The notes under the pieces were generated by a model. That model was not told where the DNA came from. It searched no databases and saw nothing but the letters and a program-made list of their open reading frames with translations. The position numbers and the translations under genes were made by a program. From Kitasatospora sp. MMS16-BH015 (lineage in GTDB: Bacteria; Actinomycetota; Actinomycetes; Streptomycetales; Streptomycetaceae): a stretch of 64,000 nt of DNA. This document shows, one piece after another, positions 9,411-17,043 of the stretch. How positions within the stretch are numbered: position 1 is the stretch's first letter; each line of letters starts with the position of its first letter. The stretch spans positions 3,038,001 through 3,102,000 of the forward strand of contig NZ_CP025394.1 in the NCBI RefSeq assembly GCF_002943525.1. The letters run 5' to 3'.

Positions 9411-10535
9411 GTGAGAGCCGGCGAGTCCGAGGGCGTACGGGAGCCAGAAGCTGCCGGCCGGGGGTTCGCCCCGGCCGCAGTCACCGTCGGACTCGCCGGG
9501 GTTCTTGATCCAGAGGTAGGCGTCCACCCCGGCCCGGCCGGTGGCCGTGGTGGGCGGCTCACCGAGCGCGCGGCCGGGCGGGTTGCACCAATCCTTGTCG
9601 CTCAGAGGGCCGTTGCCGTTGCGGCTGGTGTCGATCACGAAGTGCTTGCCGCCCAGGACCGCCGAGAGTTCGGATCCGAAGGCCGAACTCTGGTCTGTGG
9701 TGTAGAAGTTGGAGACGTTGACGGCGAAGCCGTCGGCCTGGTCGACGCCGGAGCGGCGCAGCGCCTCGGCCAGCTGGCCCGGGTCCTTGACCCAGCCCGC
9801 GTTGCCCGCGTCCAGGTAGACCCTGGCCTTGGGATGCTGCTTCAACTGCCGTACCGCGTAAGCGAGGAGGTCGTACCGCTCGGCCGCCTCCGCCGCCGGT
9901 ACAGCGCAGCTGTCCAGGGTGTGCGCGACGGCGTCCGGCTCCAGCACGATCCAGGCGGCGCGGTCGGCCAGGGCGGCCGAGAGGTCGTCGATCCAGGCCC
10001 GGTAGGCGGTGGCGGTGGCGGCGCCGCCGGCCGAGAACTGCCCGCAGTCGCGGTGGGGTATGTCGTAGGCGACCAGCAGGGCGGTGCGGCCGGCCGCCTC
10101 AGCGCGGATGGTGAGGTCCTCGACCTTGGCCCGGGCGTCCGCTCCGGCCAGCCAGAGGGCCGAGGGCTGGTGGGCGATCCGACCGAGGGCCGCCAGCCGA
10201 GCGCGGTCGGAAGCCTGCCCCGGAGCCTGGCCTGCGGCCTGATCCGAGGCCTGATTCGAAGCCCGCCCCGGGGCCTGGCCAGGGGTCGGCACACCGGCCG
10301 GGGCGCTGACCGGGGTATCGGCCGGTGCACCGGCCGTGAGCGCGGCCAACTCCTTTGCGGCGGAGCTCTGGTCGTCCACGTAGAAGGTCTGCCCGGCGGG
10401 TTGGGCGAGACCGGCTCCGACCGCCGGGCCGGACGGTCTCGGCACGGCTGCCGGGGCTGCCGTGCAGCCCGCCGCCGCACCAGCCGTCAGCGCGGCCGCC
10501 CCGGCCGCCATCACGCCCCGCCACCACCGACGCAC
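9408..10535 (-). CDS. cslZ: Secreted glycoside hydrolase family 6 endoglucanase-like protein (CslZ)
   Basis: This is a 375-residue GH6 enzyme, the family of endoglucanases and cellobiohydrolases, and the hydrolase partner of CslA/GlxA in Streptomyces. GTG 10533-10535 is preceded by GGAAGG. The N-terminus reads MRRWWRGVMAAGAAALTAGAAAGC, a signal peptide with a weak lipobox. A Gln/Ala/Pro-rich spacer (QAPGQAS-type repeats) follows. The catalytic domain shows AYDIPHRDC, VLEPDAVAHTL, FAVNVSNFYTT, HFVIDTSRNGNG and AYLWIKNPGESDG, all typical GH6 blocks including the acidic residues. The gene is convergent with glxA, seven bases apart, so it cannot share the cslA-glxA transcript. Substrate on the tip glycan is inferred from synteny. 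Confidence 0.9.
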   Translation of the reverse strand: MRRWWRGVMAAGAAALTAGAAAGCTAAPAAVPRPSGPAVGAGLAQPAGQTFYVDDQSSAAKELAALTAGAPADTPVSAPAGVPTPGQAPGRASNQASDQAAGQAPGQASDRARLAALGRIAHQPSALWLAGADARAKVEDLTIRAEAAGRTALLVAYDIPHRDCGQFSAGGAATATAYRAWIDDLSAALADRAAWIVLEPDAVAHTLDSCAVPAAEAAERYDLLAYAVRQLKQHPKARVYLDAGNAGWVKDPGQLAEALRRSGVDQADGFAVNVSNFYTTDQSSAFGSELSAVLGGKHFVIDTSRNGNGPLSDKDWCNPPGRALGEPPTTATGRAGVDAYLWIKNPGESDGDCGRGEPPAGSFWLPYALGLAGSH

Positions 10536-10664
10536 GGAATCGCCTTCCCCAGGGCCCCGCCCGGACCCCGTGCCTGGAGCCCTACGGACGGAGCCCCACT
10601 CCAGGAGCACCGAGCCCGGCGCCGAGCGGAAGCATCGGCACCGCACCACGGAACACCACCGTCA

Positions 10665-10701
10665 CGGTCGGCACTCAGCTTCGCACACTGGGTGCCGACC
10701 G
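10665..10701 (-). terminator. Stem-loop downstream of ung
   Basis: A 14-bp inverted repeat with one mismatch (CGGTCGGCACTCAG / CTGGGTGCCGACCG) and a nine-base loop lies 28 bases past the ung stop. It has no U-tract, as is common in high-GC actinobacteria. Confidence 0.6.
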
Positions 10702-10729
10702 CGTCCGGAGATCGGCGGGGTGGTGGGGC

Positions 10730-11443
10730 TCAGCCCTGCGGGAGGGCCGGGATCCGCCAGTCGATCGGCTCGCCGCCGAAGCCCTCCAGGGCCGCGTTGA
10801 TCTGCGAGAACGGGCGGCTGCCGAAGAAGAGCCGGGCGGAGAGCGGCGAGGGGTGCGCGCCCTCGACCACCACGTGGCGGGTGGTGTCGATCAGCGGGAG
10901 CTTCTTCTTGGCGTAGTTGCCCCAGAGCACGAAGACACACGGCTCCTCGCGGTCGCTGACCGCCTTGATCACCGCGTCGGTGAACTTCTCCCAGCCCTTG
11001 CCCTTGTGCGAATTCGCCTCGTGGGCACGGACGGTGAGCACCGCGTTGAGCAGCAGCACGCCCTGCTCGGCCCAGTGCATCAGGTAGCCGTGGTCGGGGG
11101 CCGGCACGCCGAGGTCCGCGTCCAGCTCCTTGAAGATGTTCCGCAGCGAGGGCGGGATCTTGATCCCGGGCTGGACGGAGAAGCTCATGCCGTGCGCCTG
11201 GTTGTCGTCGTGGTACGGGTCCTGCCCGAGGACGAGGACGCGGACGCCCTGGTACGGGGTGGCCGCGAGCGCGGCGAACTCCTGGCCGCTCGGCGGGAAG
11301 ACCTGGTGCTCGGCCCGCTGCTCGGCGACGAACTCCGCGAGCTTCGCAAAGTACGGCTTCTCCAACTCGCCCGCCAGCGCCGCCCGCCAGGACTCGGGCA
11401 CCTCGAACTCCGTACCCACGGTCACCTCTGCCAGCTCCGTCAC
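10730..11443 (-). CDS. ung: Uracil-DNA glycosylase, family 1
   Basis: This enzyme removes uracil from DNA to start base excision repair. The 237-residue protein is the normal length for family 1 UDG. Motifs are VLVLGQDPYHDDNQAHG (catalytic Asp and water-activating region), LLLNAVLTV (uracil-binding), FVLWGNYAKKK and the intercalation loop GAHPSPLSA with its catalytic His. GTG 11441-11443 (MTELAEV) was preferred over longer starts because family similarity begins here and GGAAGG lies ten bases upstream. It is transcribed alone, with a stem-loop after it, and lies between the glycan genes without an obvious functional link. Confidence 0.96.
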   Translation of the reverse strand: MTELAEVTVGTEFEVPESWRAALAGELEKPYFAKLAEFVAEQRAEHQVFPPSGQEFAALAATPYQGVRVLVLGQDPYHDDNQAHGMSFSVQPGIKIPPSLRNIFKELDADLGVPAPDHGYLMHWAEQGVLLLNAVLTVRAHEANSHKGKGWEKFTDAVIKAVSDREEPCVFVLWGNYAKKKLPLIDTTRHVVVEGAHPSPLSARLFFGSRPFSQINAALEGFGGEPIDWRIPALPQG

Positions 11444-11553
11444 GACCCCACTGCCTTCCCGTACATCGCTCTCCGCCCCCGACTTCACTCCGAACGCTAC
11501 ACAGCGCCACCGACACAACGAGAATCCGGCGGGACGGACCGCCGGCCCAGGAC

Positions 11554-11590
11554 GCCGGCGGCCTCAGAGCAGCCCGGCGGCCTCAGAGCA
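11554..11590. repeat. Short tandem duplication at the 3' end of the ltrA-like gene
   Basis: Two adjacent copies of an 18-19-bp unit (CCGGCGGCCTCAGAGCA core) lie at about 11554-11571 and 11572-11590. The second copy spans the stop codon of the LtrA-family gene, so the duplication also copies the TCA complement of the stop. Confidence 0.6.
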
Positions 11591-12791
11591 GTTCGGTGGC
11601 CTCGGCCGCCTCGTCCAGGTGCCGGGCCCGGCTCACCCGGCGGTACTCGACCAGGTTGAGCACCCCGAGCACCACGGCCAGCACCACCAGCGCCCCCAGG
11701 GCCGGCAGCCGGACCATGGCCGGCACCAGGCCGATCACCACTCCGGCCGCCACCAGCCGGGTCGGCGAGACCATCCGGAACATCATCCAGCGGGTGTAGC
11801 TGAAGGCCGTCAGGTAGAGCACGCAGCCGCCGTAGAGCAGCCCGAGCGGCCCGGCGGCCAGCGATTCGCCCGGGTCGGCCACCGTCTCGCCGAAGCCGAC
11901 CGCCACCGCGATCACCCCGGCGATCAGCGCGAAGTGGCCGTAGCTGAACACCCGGCGGATCACGTCCCGACGGGAGGCGGAGGTGGCCACGGCGTACCGC
12001 ATCGCGTCCGCCGCGTAGTTGAAGTAGAGCCACCAGAGCTCGCAGGTGATCACGAACGCCGTTGCCACCGAGACGAGTTCGGCCGCCGTGAGGTGCTCGG
12101 CGGCGGCCACCGGGGCGCCGATGCCGACGATGGACTCGCCGAGCGCGATCAGCAGGAAGCAGCCGAACCGCTCGGGCAGGTGGGCCGGGTGGTAGGTGAC
12201 CTTGGCGAGCCGGCGGCGGAAGACCACCGGCGCGGAGAGGTCGCAGAGCGCGGCCACCGTCCAGAGCGCCGTCCGGGCCCAGCCGTCGAGCAGCCCGCCG
12301 TCCAGCAGGCCGCCCGCGAGCAGGAGCGGCCCGCTGACGAACGCGCCCACCCCGTACGGCCCGATCCAGGCCTTCCGGGTGCGCTGCGGCCCGGTGGTGA
12401 TCAGCAGGAGCAGCACCAGTCGGGCGTACCAGTACGCGGCGCCGAGCAGCACCCCGCGCGGGCCGTCTGCCCCGGGCACGGCCAGCGCCATGAAGAGGCC
12501 GCCGAGCCCCACCGCGAAGATGCCCAGCCTGTCCCGGGTGTTGTCCACCTGGCGGACGTTGGCCTGCACCGTGGTGCCCACCCAGCACCAGTACACCGGT
12601 ACGAACACCACGGCGGCCCGGGCGAGTTCGGCCCAGCCGTGCCGGTGGTGCAGCAGCGCGGAGACCTGCGTGACGGCGAAGACGAAGACCAGGTCGAAGT
12701 ACAGCTCCGCCCAGGTGACCCGCTTCTCCTCCACCGCACCGCCCGCCTCGGGCCCAGCAGTTGACGATGCGGACGTGCCAGTCGAGTCCAC
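11583..12791 (-). CDS. Low temperature requirement A (LtrA) family membrane protein
   Basis: This is a 402-residue polytopic membrane protein of the LtrA family, first named from cold growth of Listeria; its biochemical role is unknown. The hallmark opening is VTWAELYFDLVFVFAVTQVSALLHHR, followed by about ten more hydrophobic helices, including the conserved ALGESIVGIGAP and ELWWLYFNYAAD segments. GTG 12789-12791 has GGGGGGA eight bases upstream. The C-terminus ends in a charged tail (YRRVSRARHLDEAAEATELL). It stands alone, downstream of the phosphatase gene and separated from it by a terminator-like palindrome and a 13-bp repeat array. Confidence 0.9.
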   Translation of the reverse strand: MDSTGTSASSTAGPEAGGAVEEKRVTWAELYFDLVFVFAVTQVSALLHHRHGWAELARAAVVFVPVYWCWVGTTVQANVRQVDNTRDRLGIFAVGLGGLFMALAVPGADGPRGVLLGAAYWYARLVLLLLITTGPQRTRKAWIGPYGVGAFVSGPLLLAGGLLDGGLLDGWARTALWTVAALCDLSAPVVFRRRLAKVTYHPAHLPERFGCFLLIALGESIVGIGAPVAAAEHLTAAELVSVATAFVITCELWWLYFNYAADAMRYAVATSASRRDVIRRVFSYGHFALIAGVIAVAVGFGETVADPGESLAAGPLGLLYGGCVLYLTAFSYTRWMMFRMVSPTRLVAAGVVIGLVPAMVRLPALGALVVLAVVLGVLNLVEYRRVSRARHLDEAAEATELL

Positions 12792-12817
12792 CGAACGGAT
12801 CCCCCCGTGAAGCCGTA

Positions 12818-12882
12818 CAGAGAAAGCGGGCAGAGAAAGCGCGCAGAGAATGCATGCAGAGAAGACGTGCAGAGAAAAGCGG
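12818..12882. repeat. Five tandem 13-bp repeats upstream of the ltrA-like gene
   Basis: Five adjacent 13-bp units begin at 12818, 12831, 12844, 12857 and 12870, each starting CAGAGAA with a variable second half (for example CAGAGAAAGCGGG). They sit 27 bases upstream of the start codon, in the probable promoter or leader. Confidence 0.85.
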
Positions 12883-12909
12883 CCCCCGGCCGCACGTGCG
12901 GCCGGGGGC
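12882..12909 (-). terminator. Perfect 28-bp palindrome after the phosphatase gene
   Basis: GCCCCCGGCCGCAC is followed directly by its exact reverse complement. It lies 33 bases past the phosphatase stop and would fold into a stable GC hairpin ending that transcript before the ltrA-like gene. Confidence 0.75.
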
Positions 12910-12942
12910 AGGAGCGTTGCAGCGAGACTAGACCAACCGGGG

Positions 12943-13722
12943 TCAGACCAGCTCGATCAGGTCGGCCACGGAGGTGACCACCCGGGTCGGCCGGTACGGG
13001 AACCGCTCCACGTCGCCGGCGGCGGTGAGGCCGGTGAGCACCAGGATGGTCTCCATGCCGGCCTCCATGCCCGCGACGATGTCGGTGTCCATCCGGTCAC
13101 CGATCATCACAGCGGTCTCCGAGTGCGCCCCGGCAGTGTTGAGCGCCTCGCGCATCATCAGCGGGTTGGGCTTGCCGACGAAGTACGGCTCCACGCCGGT
13201 CGCCTTGGTGATCAGCGCGGCGACCGAACCGGTGGCCGGCAGCACGCCCTCGGTGGACGGGCCGGTCTCGTCCGGGTTGGTGCAGATGAACCGGGCCCCC
13301 GCGTTGATCAGGCGGATCGCCTTGGTCAGCGCCTCGAAGCTGTAGGTGCGGGTCTCGCCGAGCACCACATAGTCGGGGTTGTTGTCGGTCAGCACGTACC
13401 CGGCCTGGTAGAGCGCGGTGGTCAGACCGGCCTCACCGATCACGTACGCGGTGCCGCCGGGGCGCTGGCCCTTGAGGAACTTGGCCGTCGCCAGCGCCGA
13501 GGTCCAGATGCACTCCTCCGGCACCTCCAGGCCCATCCCGGCCAGGCGGGCGCTCAGGTCGCGCGGGGTGTAGATCGAGTTGTTGGTGAGCACCAGGAAC
13601 GGCTTGCCGGACTCGCGCAGGCGCGCGATGAACTCCTTCGCGCCGGGGATCGGGGTGCCCTCGTGGATGAGGACACCGTCCATGTCGGTCAGCCAGGACT
13701 CGATGGGCTTGCGGTCTGCCAC
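12943..13722 (-). CDS. HAD-superfamily sugar phosphatase (NagD-like)
   Basis: This 259-residue HAD hydrolase belongs to the NagD/4-nitrophenylphosphatase group (subfamily IIA with a C2 cap). Motif I is [12 protein letters not shown] (nucleophile Asp and general acid Asp), motif II LVLTNNS, motif III Lys in VGKPNPLMM and motif [15 protein letters not shown]. All catalytic residues are present. NagD enzymes of Escherichia coli prefer nucleotide and sugar monophosphates; the substrate here is unknown. GTG 13720-13722 ([10 protein letters not shown]) follows GGGAGA seven bases upstream. Upstream lies a direct repeat of 18 bp, then the divergent LPMO gene. Confidence 0.92.
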   Translation of the reverse strand: MADRKPIESWLTDMDGVLIHEGTPIPGAKEFIARLRESGKPFLVLTNNSIYTPRDLSARLAGMGLEVPEECIWTSALATAKFLKGQRPGGTAYVIGEAGLTTALYQAGYVLTDNNPDYVVLGETRTYSFEALTKAIRLINAGARFICTNPDETGPSTEGVLPATGSVAALITKATGVEPYFVGKPNPLMMREALNTAGAHSETAVMIGDRMDTDIVAGMEAGMETILVLTGLTAAGDVERFPYRPTRVVTSVADLIELV

Positions 13723-14081
13723 GTGCGTGTCTCCCGAAGTCGTGCGGTGGCCGTACGGCGTGCGGTGGCCGTACGGGATTTGCTCTCGCCCCACCGCCGG
13801 ACACGCCGGTCGGCCGGGGTACTGCCGGCTGCCCCAACACCCTCAGCCTAATCCGCACGCCTGCCCGACGGCAGCACCGCCCGCCCACCGGACACGCCCC
13901 GCCGCACCCCGCCGCGAGCCCGGCCGATGCCCACCCGGGGCCGGACCCGCATCCTCAACGGCTCCTTAAATCGCCCCTAGTCAGAGCTGATTTCACGTCA
14001 ACTCACCTACCCCACACGGCTAGCGTCCCTCTCAGGCCGCCCCCGAAGGCCCACCCTCGAAGCCGTACCAGGAGCCCCGAC
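13723..14081. promoter_or_regulatory. Divergent promoter region between the phosphatase and LPMO genes
   Basis: This 359-bp gap has no gene. It begins with two perfect 18-bp tandem copies (CGTGCGGTGGCCGTACGG) at 13741-13758 and 13759-13776, close to the phosphatase start. On the reverse strand TTGACG near 14000 with TAGGGG 17 bp away is a possible housekeeping promoter for the phosphatase. The LPMO has AGGAG at 14070-14074. No dre operator is present, unlike at the chitinase gene of this window. Confidence 0.45.
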
Positions 14082-15116
14082 ATGCGCCGTCCCGTCACCG
14101 CCCTCGCCGTCCTGCTCGCCGCGACCGCCGCCGTCACCGCCTCGGGCAGCGGCGCCGCATACGCCCACGGCTCGATGCAGAACCCCCTCAGCCGGCTGGA
14201 GGGCTGCTACCTGGAGGGCCCGGAGCACCCCGTCACGGCCGCCTGCCAGGCCGCCGTGGCGGCCGGCGGGACGGCGCCGTTCTACGACTGGATGAGCCTG
14301 CGGATCGGCGACGCGGCCGGGCGCCACCGCGAGCTGATCCCGGACGGGCAGCTCTGCAGCGCCGGCCAGGCCGCCTACCGCGGGCTCGACCTCCCGCGCG
14401 CCGACTGGCCCGCCACCAACCTGCCGGCCGGCGCCGACTACACCTTCCGCTTCCGGGCCACCGCCCCGCACCGCGGCACCTTCCAGCTCTACCTCACCAA
14501 CGCCCACTACTCCCCCACCAAGCCGCTGACCTGGGCCGATCTGGACGCCGCCCCCTTCCTGACGGTCACCGACCCCCAGCTGAGCGAGGGTCAGTACCTG
14601 CTCCCCGGCCGCCTCCCGGCCGGCCGGACCGGCCGTCAGCTGCTCTACGCGATCTGGCAGCGCTCCGACAGCCCCGAGGCGTTCTACTCCTGCTCCGACG
14701 TGGTCTTCGACGGCTCCGGCAGCACCGGCGGCACGGCTCCCGTCCCCAGCACCCCGCCCACCATGAACCACTCCCACCCGGCCACCACCCCGAGCCCGGC
14801 GCAGCCCGCAGCGCAGCCCCCGGCGCAGTCCCCGGCGCAGCAGGCCACCCCTTCCCACGCCGCCCTGGCCAACGCGAGCCTCCCGGGCAGCACCACCACA
14901 CCGAGCCGCACGCCCGCGCCCAAGCCCGCCACCGCCCCGGACGGCACCCCCGTCGCCGCCAGCCTGGCCCAGACCGGCACCGGCCGGGCCACCATCCTGG
15001 TCAGCGCCGTCGGCACCGCCTTCGTGCTGGCCGGGGCCGCCACCGCCTTTCTCCAGCGCCGCCGCCACGCGGCCGGTGCGCACGCCCGCCGCACCGGCGG
15101 CGCCCACGCCCGCTGA
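14082..15116 (+). CDS. AA10 lytic polysaccharide monooxygenase with C-terminal LAXTG cell-wall sorting signal
   Basis: This is a secreted copper LPMO (344 residues). The signal peptide ends AYA, leaving His as the first mature residue (HGSMQNPLSR), as needed for the copper histidine brace; the second brace His is probably in ATAPHRGTFQLYLT. Cysteines and the LYAIWQRSDSPEAFYSCSDVVF end are typical of AA10. After a Pro/Ala/Gln linker the C-terminus has LAQTG, a hydrophobic helix and an RRR tail, the pattern of class E sortase substrates in actinobacteria. The enzyme should therefore be wall-anchored. A related anchored LPMO (LpmP) lies near cslA-glxA in Streptomyces coelicolor, so a role in tip-glycan processing is likely. 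ATG 14082 follows AGGAG. Confidence 0.92.
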   Translation: MRRPVTALAVLLAATAAVTASGSGAAYAHGSMQNPLSRLEGCYLEGPEHPVTAACQAAVAAGGTAPFYDWMSLRIGDAAGRHRELIPDGQLCSAGQAAYRGLDLPRADWPATNLPAGADYTFRFRATAPHRGTFQLYLTNAHYSPTKPLTWADLDAAPFLTVTDPQLSEGQYLLPGRLPAGRTGRQLLYAIWQRSDSPEAFYSCSDVVFDGSGSTGGTAPVPSTPPTMNHSHPATTPSPAQPAAQPPAQSPAQQATPSHAALANASLPGSTTTPSRTPAPKPATAPDGTPVAASLAQTGTGRATILVSAVGTAFVLAGAATAFLQRRRHAAGAHARRTGGAHAR

Positions 15117-15181
15117 CGGCTCCCCGCGACGCCCGCGCCCACCGACCGCGCCGGCGGGCGGCCGCGTGATTGAGTGGGGCC

Positions 15182-16249
15182 ATGAGCACCGAGCCCCGCA
15201 CCCCGTTCCGCGTCGGACTGATCGGCTACGGCCTGGCCGGGTCCGCCTTCCATGCCCCGCTGATCGCCGCCACCCCCGGGCTGCGGCTGGACGCGGTGGT
15301 CACCGCCAACCCCGACCGCCGCGCCCAGCTGCACCAGGAGCACCCGGACGCCCGCCCGCTGGACACCCCCGGCGACCTCTTCGACCAGGCCGACCGGCTC
15401 GACCTGGTGGTGGTCGCCTCCCCGAACCGCACCCACCTCCCGCTGGCCCGGGCCGCGCTGGAGGCCGGCCTGGCCGTGGTGGTGGACAAGCCGCTGGCCG
15501 GCACCGCCGCCGAGGCCGCCGAGCTCTGCGCGCTCGCCGAGCGCACCGGCACCCTGCTGTCGGTCTTCCAGAACCGCCGCTGGGACGGCGACTTCCTCAC
15601 CGCCCGCCGCCTGATCACCGAGGGCGCGCTCGGGCGGGTGCACCGGTTCGAGTCCCGGTTCGAGCGCTTCCGGCCGAAGCCCAAGGCCGGCTGGCGCGAG
15701 CTGGCCGACCCGGCCGAGGTGGGCGGCACGCTCTACGACCTCGGCAGCCACCTGGTCGACCAGGCGCTCGCCCTGTTCGGCCCGGTCGACTCGGTCTACG
15801 CCGAGATCGACGTCCGACGGGACGGCGCGGTGGTGGACGACGACGCCTTCCTCGCGCTCACCCACGCCTCGGGCGTCCGCTCGCACCTGTGGACCAGCGC
15901 GCTCGCCCCGCTCGGCGGCCCGCGCCTGCGGGTGCTCGGCGACGCCGCCGGCTACGTGAAGTTCGGCATGGACCCGCAGGAGTCCGACCTGCGCAGCGGC
16001 CGCCGCCCCGGCGACGGACTGCCCTGGGGCGCCGACGACCAGGCCGCGTACGGCACCCTCGGCACCGACGAGGCCGCCACCCGGCTGACCACCGACCCCG
16101 GCGACTACCCCGCCTACTACGCCGGCATCGCCCACTCACTGCTCACCCGCACCCCGCCGCCGGTCGACCCGCGGGACGCCGTGGCCACCCTCGCCGTGCT
16201 CGAGGCGGCCCGCGGCTCGGCCGCCACCGGCACGGTGGTGCGACTCTGA
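15182..16249 (+). CDS. Gfo/Idh/MocA family NAD(P)-dependent oxidoreductase
   Basis: This is a cytoplasmic dehydrogenase (355 residues) of the family that oxidises or reduces sugars, inositols and related polyols. The N-terminal Rossmann motif is VGLIGYGLAGSAFHAPLI, and the conserved VVVDKPLAGTAAEA contains the EKP-like (here DKP) catalytic-lysine block. FQNRRWDGDF, RVHRFESRFERFRP and GGTLYDLGSHLVDQAL are typical of the YdgJ/YrbE-like branch, with the His of GSHL near the active site. ATG 15182 was chosen over an in-frame TTG twelve bases upstream because GAGTGGGG stands before it. The substrate is unknown and no pathway partner is adjacent. Confidence 0.92.
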   Translation: MSTEPRTPFRVGLIGYGLAGSAFHAPLIAATPGLRLDAVVTANPDRRAQLHQEHPDARPLDTPGDLFDQADRLDLVVVASPNRTHLPLARAALEAGLAVVVDKPLAGTAAEAAELCALAERTGTLLSVFQNRRWDGDFLTARRLITEGALGRVHRFESRFERFRPKPKAGWRELADPAEVGGTLYDLGSHLVDQALALFGPVDSVYAEIDVRRDGAVVDDDAFLALTHASGVRSHLWTSALAPLGGPRLRVLGDAAGYVKFGMDPQESDLRSGRRPGDGLPWGADDQAAYGTLGTDEAATRLTTDPGDYPAYYAGIAHSLLTRTPPPVDPRDAVATLAVLEAARGSAATGTVVRL

Positions 16250-16272
16250 CCCCGGCCGAGTCCGGCCCGCTC

Positions 16273-16335
16273 GGATCGGCCCCGGCCGGATCGGCCCCGG
16301 TCGGATCCGGGCAGCTCGGATCCGGGCAGCTCGGA
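16273..16335. repeat. Four tandem 15-bp GGATC-type repeats
   Basis: Just past the oxidoreductase gene are four consecutive 15-bp units, two GGATCGGCCCCGGYC and two GGATCCGGGCAGCTC, followed by a partial unit. No gene uses them; they may be replication-slippage products. Confidence 0.75.
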
Positions 16336-16483
16336 ATCTGACGGAGCCCGTCCCGGTTGCGGCACTCAGGGGAAAGTCAGGGTGTCGCAACCGAGGGACG
16401 TGCGCCTACGATGCGGACGTGGCCGTGAGTTCGGTCCCGTCAGTCGTCAGCCGTCCACCGTCAGCCGGAGAGGAGCAGCCCTC

Positions 16484-16780
16484 GTGTTCGTGGTCGTCGC
16501 CGCGCTGCTCGGGCTGTTCCGGGTGCTGACGGGTGAGCTCGTGGTGAGCCCCGCCGGGCTGACGATGGTGGCTGCGGCCGCGGCGCTGGTGCTGGTCGCC
16601 GGGGTCGCCGCCGCCACGTTGGCCACGGCGCGGGTGCTCGGGGCCCGGGCGCCCGCCTTCGTGCGGAGCGGGACACTCCGCCGCCACGCCTTCCGCACGG
16701 CCTTCCTGCCGCAGCGCGACCCGGACGCCCGGGGCCGCCGGCGCCCCAGGGCACCCGGCGCCGCCCCGGCGGCCGCGTAA
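16484..16780 (+). CDS. Small two-helix membrane protein (probably DUF6412-like)
   Basis: This is a 98-residue hydrophobic protein of unknown function. The predicted product begins MFVVVAALLGLFRVLTGELV with one membrane helix, then VSPAGLTMVAAAAALVLVAGVAAATLATARVLG with a second, followed by an Arg/Pro/Ala tail (FLPQRDPDARGRRRPRAPG). GTG 16484 has GAGGAG eight bases upstream; an in-frame GTG at 16382 would add 34 residues but lacks a good site. A protein of this kind is commonly encoded just before an accessory YidC in Streptomyces, as here, so it may assist that insertase. The family name is from memory. Confidence 0.7.
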   Translation: MFVVVAALLGLFRVLTGELVVSPAGLTMVAAAAALVLVAGVAAATLATARVLGARAPAFVRSGTLRRHAFRTAFLPQRDPDARGRRRPRAPGAAPAAA

Positions 16781-16866
16781 CCCGCAGGTCGAGCCCCCGG
16801 TCACCGGAGTGACGGTCACCGGCCCCACGGTCGGCGACCCAGGTCACTCTGACCTCCCACGCACGT

Positions 16867-16948
16867 GTTCGCGCTCACATCCCCGCATTGTTCGCGCTCA
16901 CGTTCCACCCGTGTTCACGCTCACACTTCGCCCCATGTGCGCGCTCAC
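16867..16948. repeat. Four GTTCGCGCTCAC iterons upstream of yidC
   Basis: The core GTTCGCGCTCAC or a one- or two-base variant occurs at 16867, 16890, 16913 and 16937, a regular spacing of 23-24 bp, about two helical turns. The array ends about 95 bp before the YidC start. Same-face spacing suggests an operator for an unknown regulator, but slippage is also possible. Confidence 0.6.
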
Positions 16949-17043
16949 ATCCGCGTGACCAGCTCGCATTCCTGCCCCACCCCGGCCGCCCTCCGACGCC
17001 GTGCGACCCACTCGTCTCCCGAGACCCCCGGAGGGCTCACCCC

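Noticed and set aside
12818..12882. CRISPR array reading of the tandem repeats
   Set aside because: Units are 13 bp, contiguous and without spacers; the same holds for the 15-, 17- and 36-bp arrays. No cas genes are present.
13979..14081. dre-type DasR control of the LPMO
   Set aside because: No TGGTCT-type palindrome was found in the LPMO upstream region.
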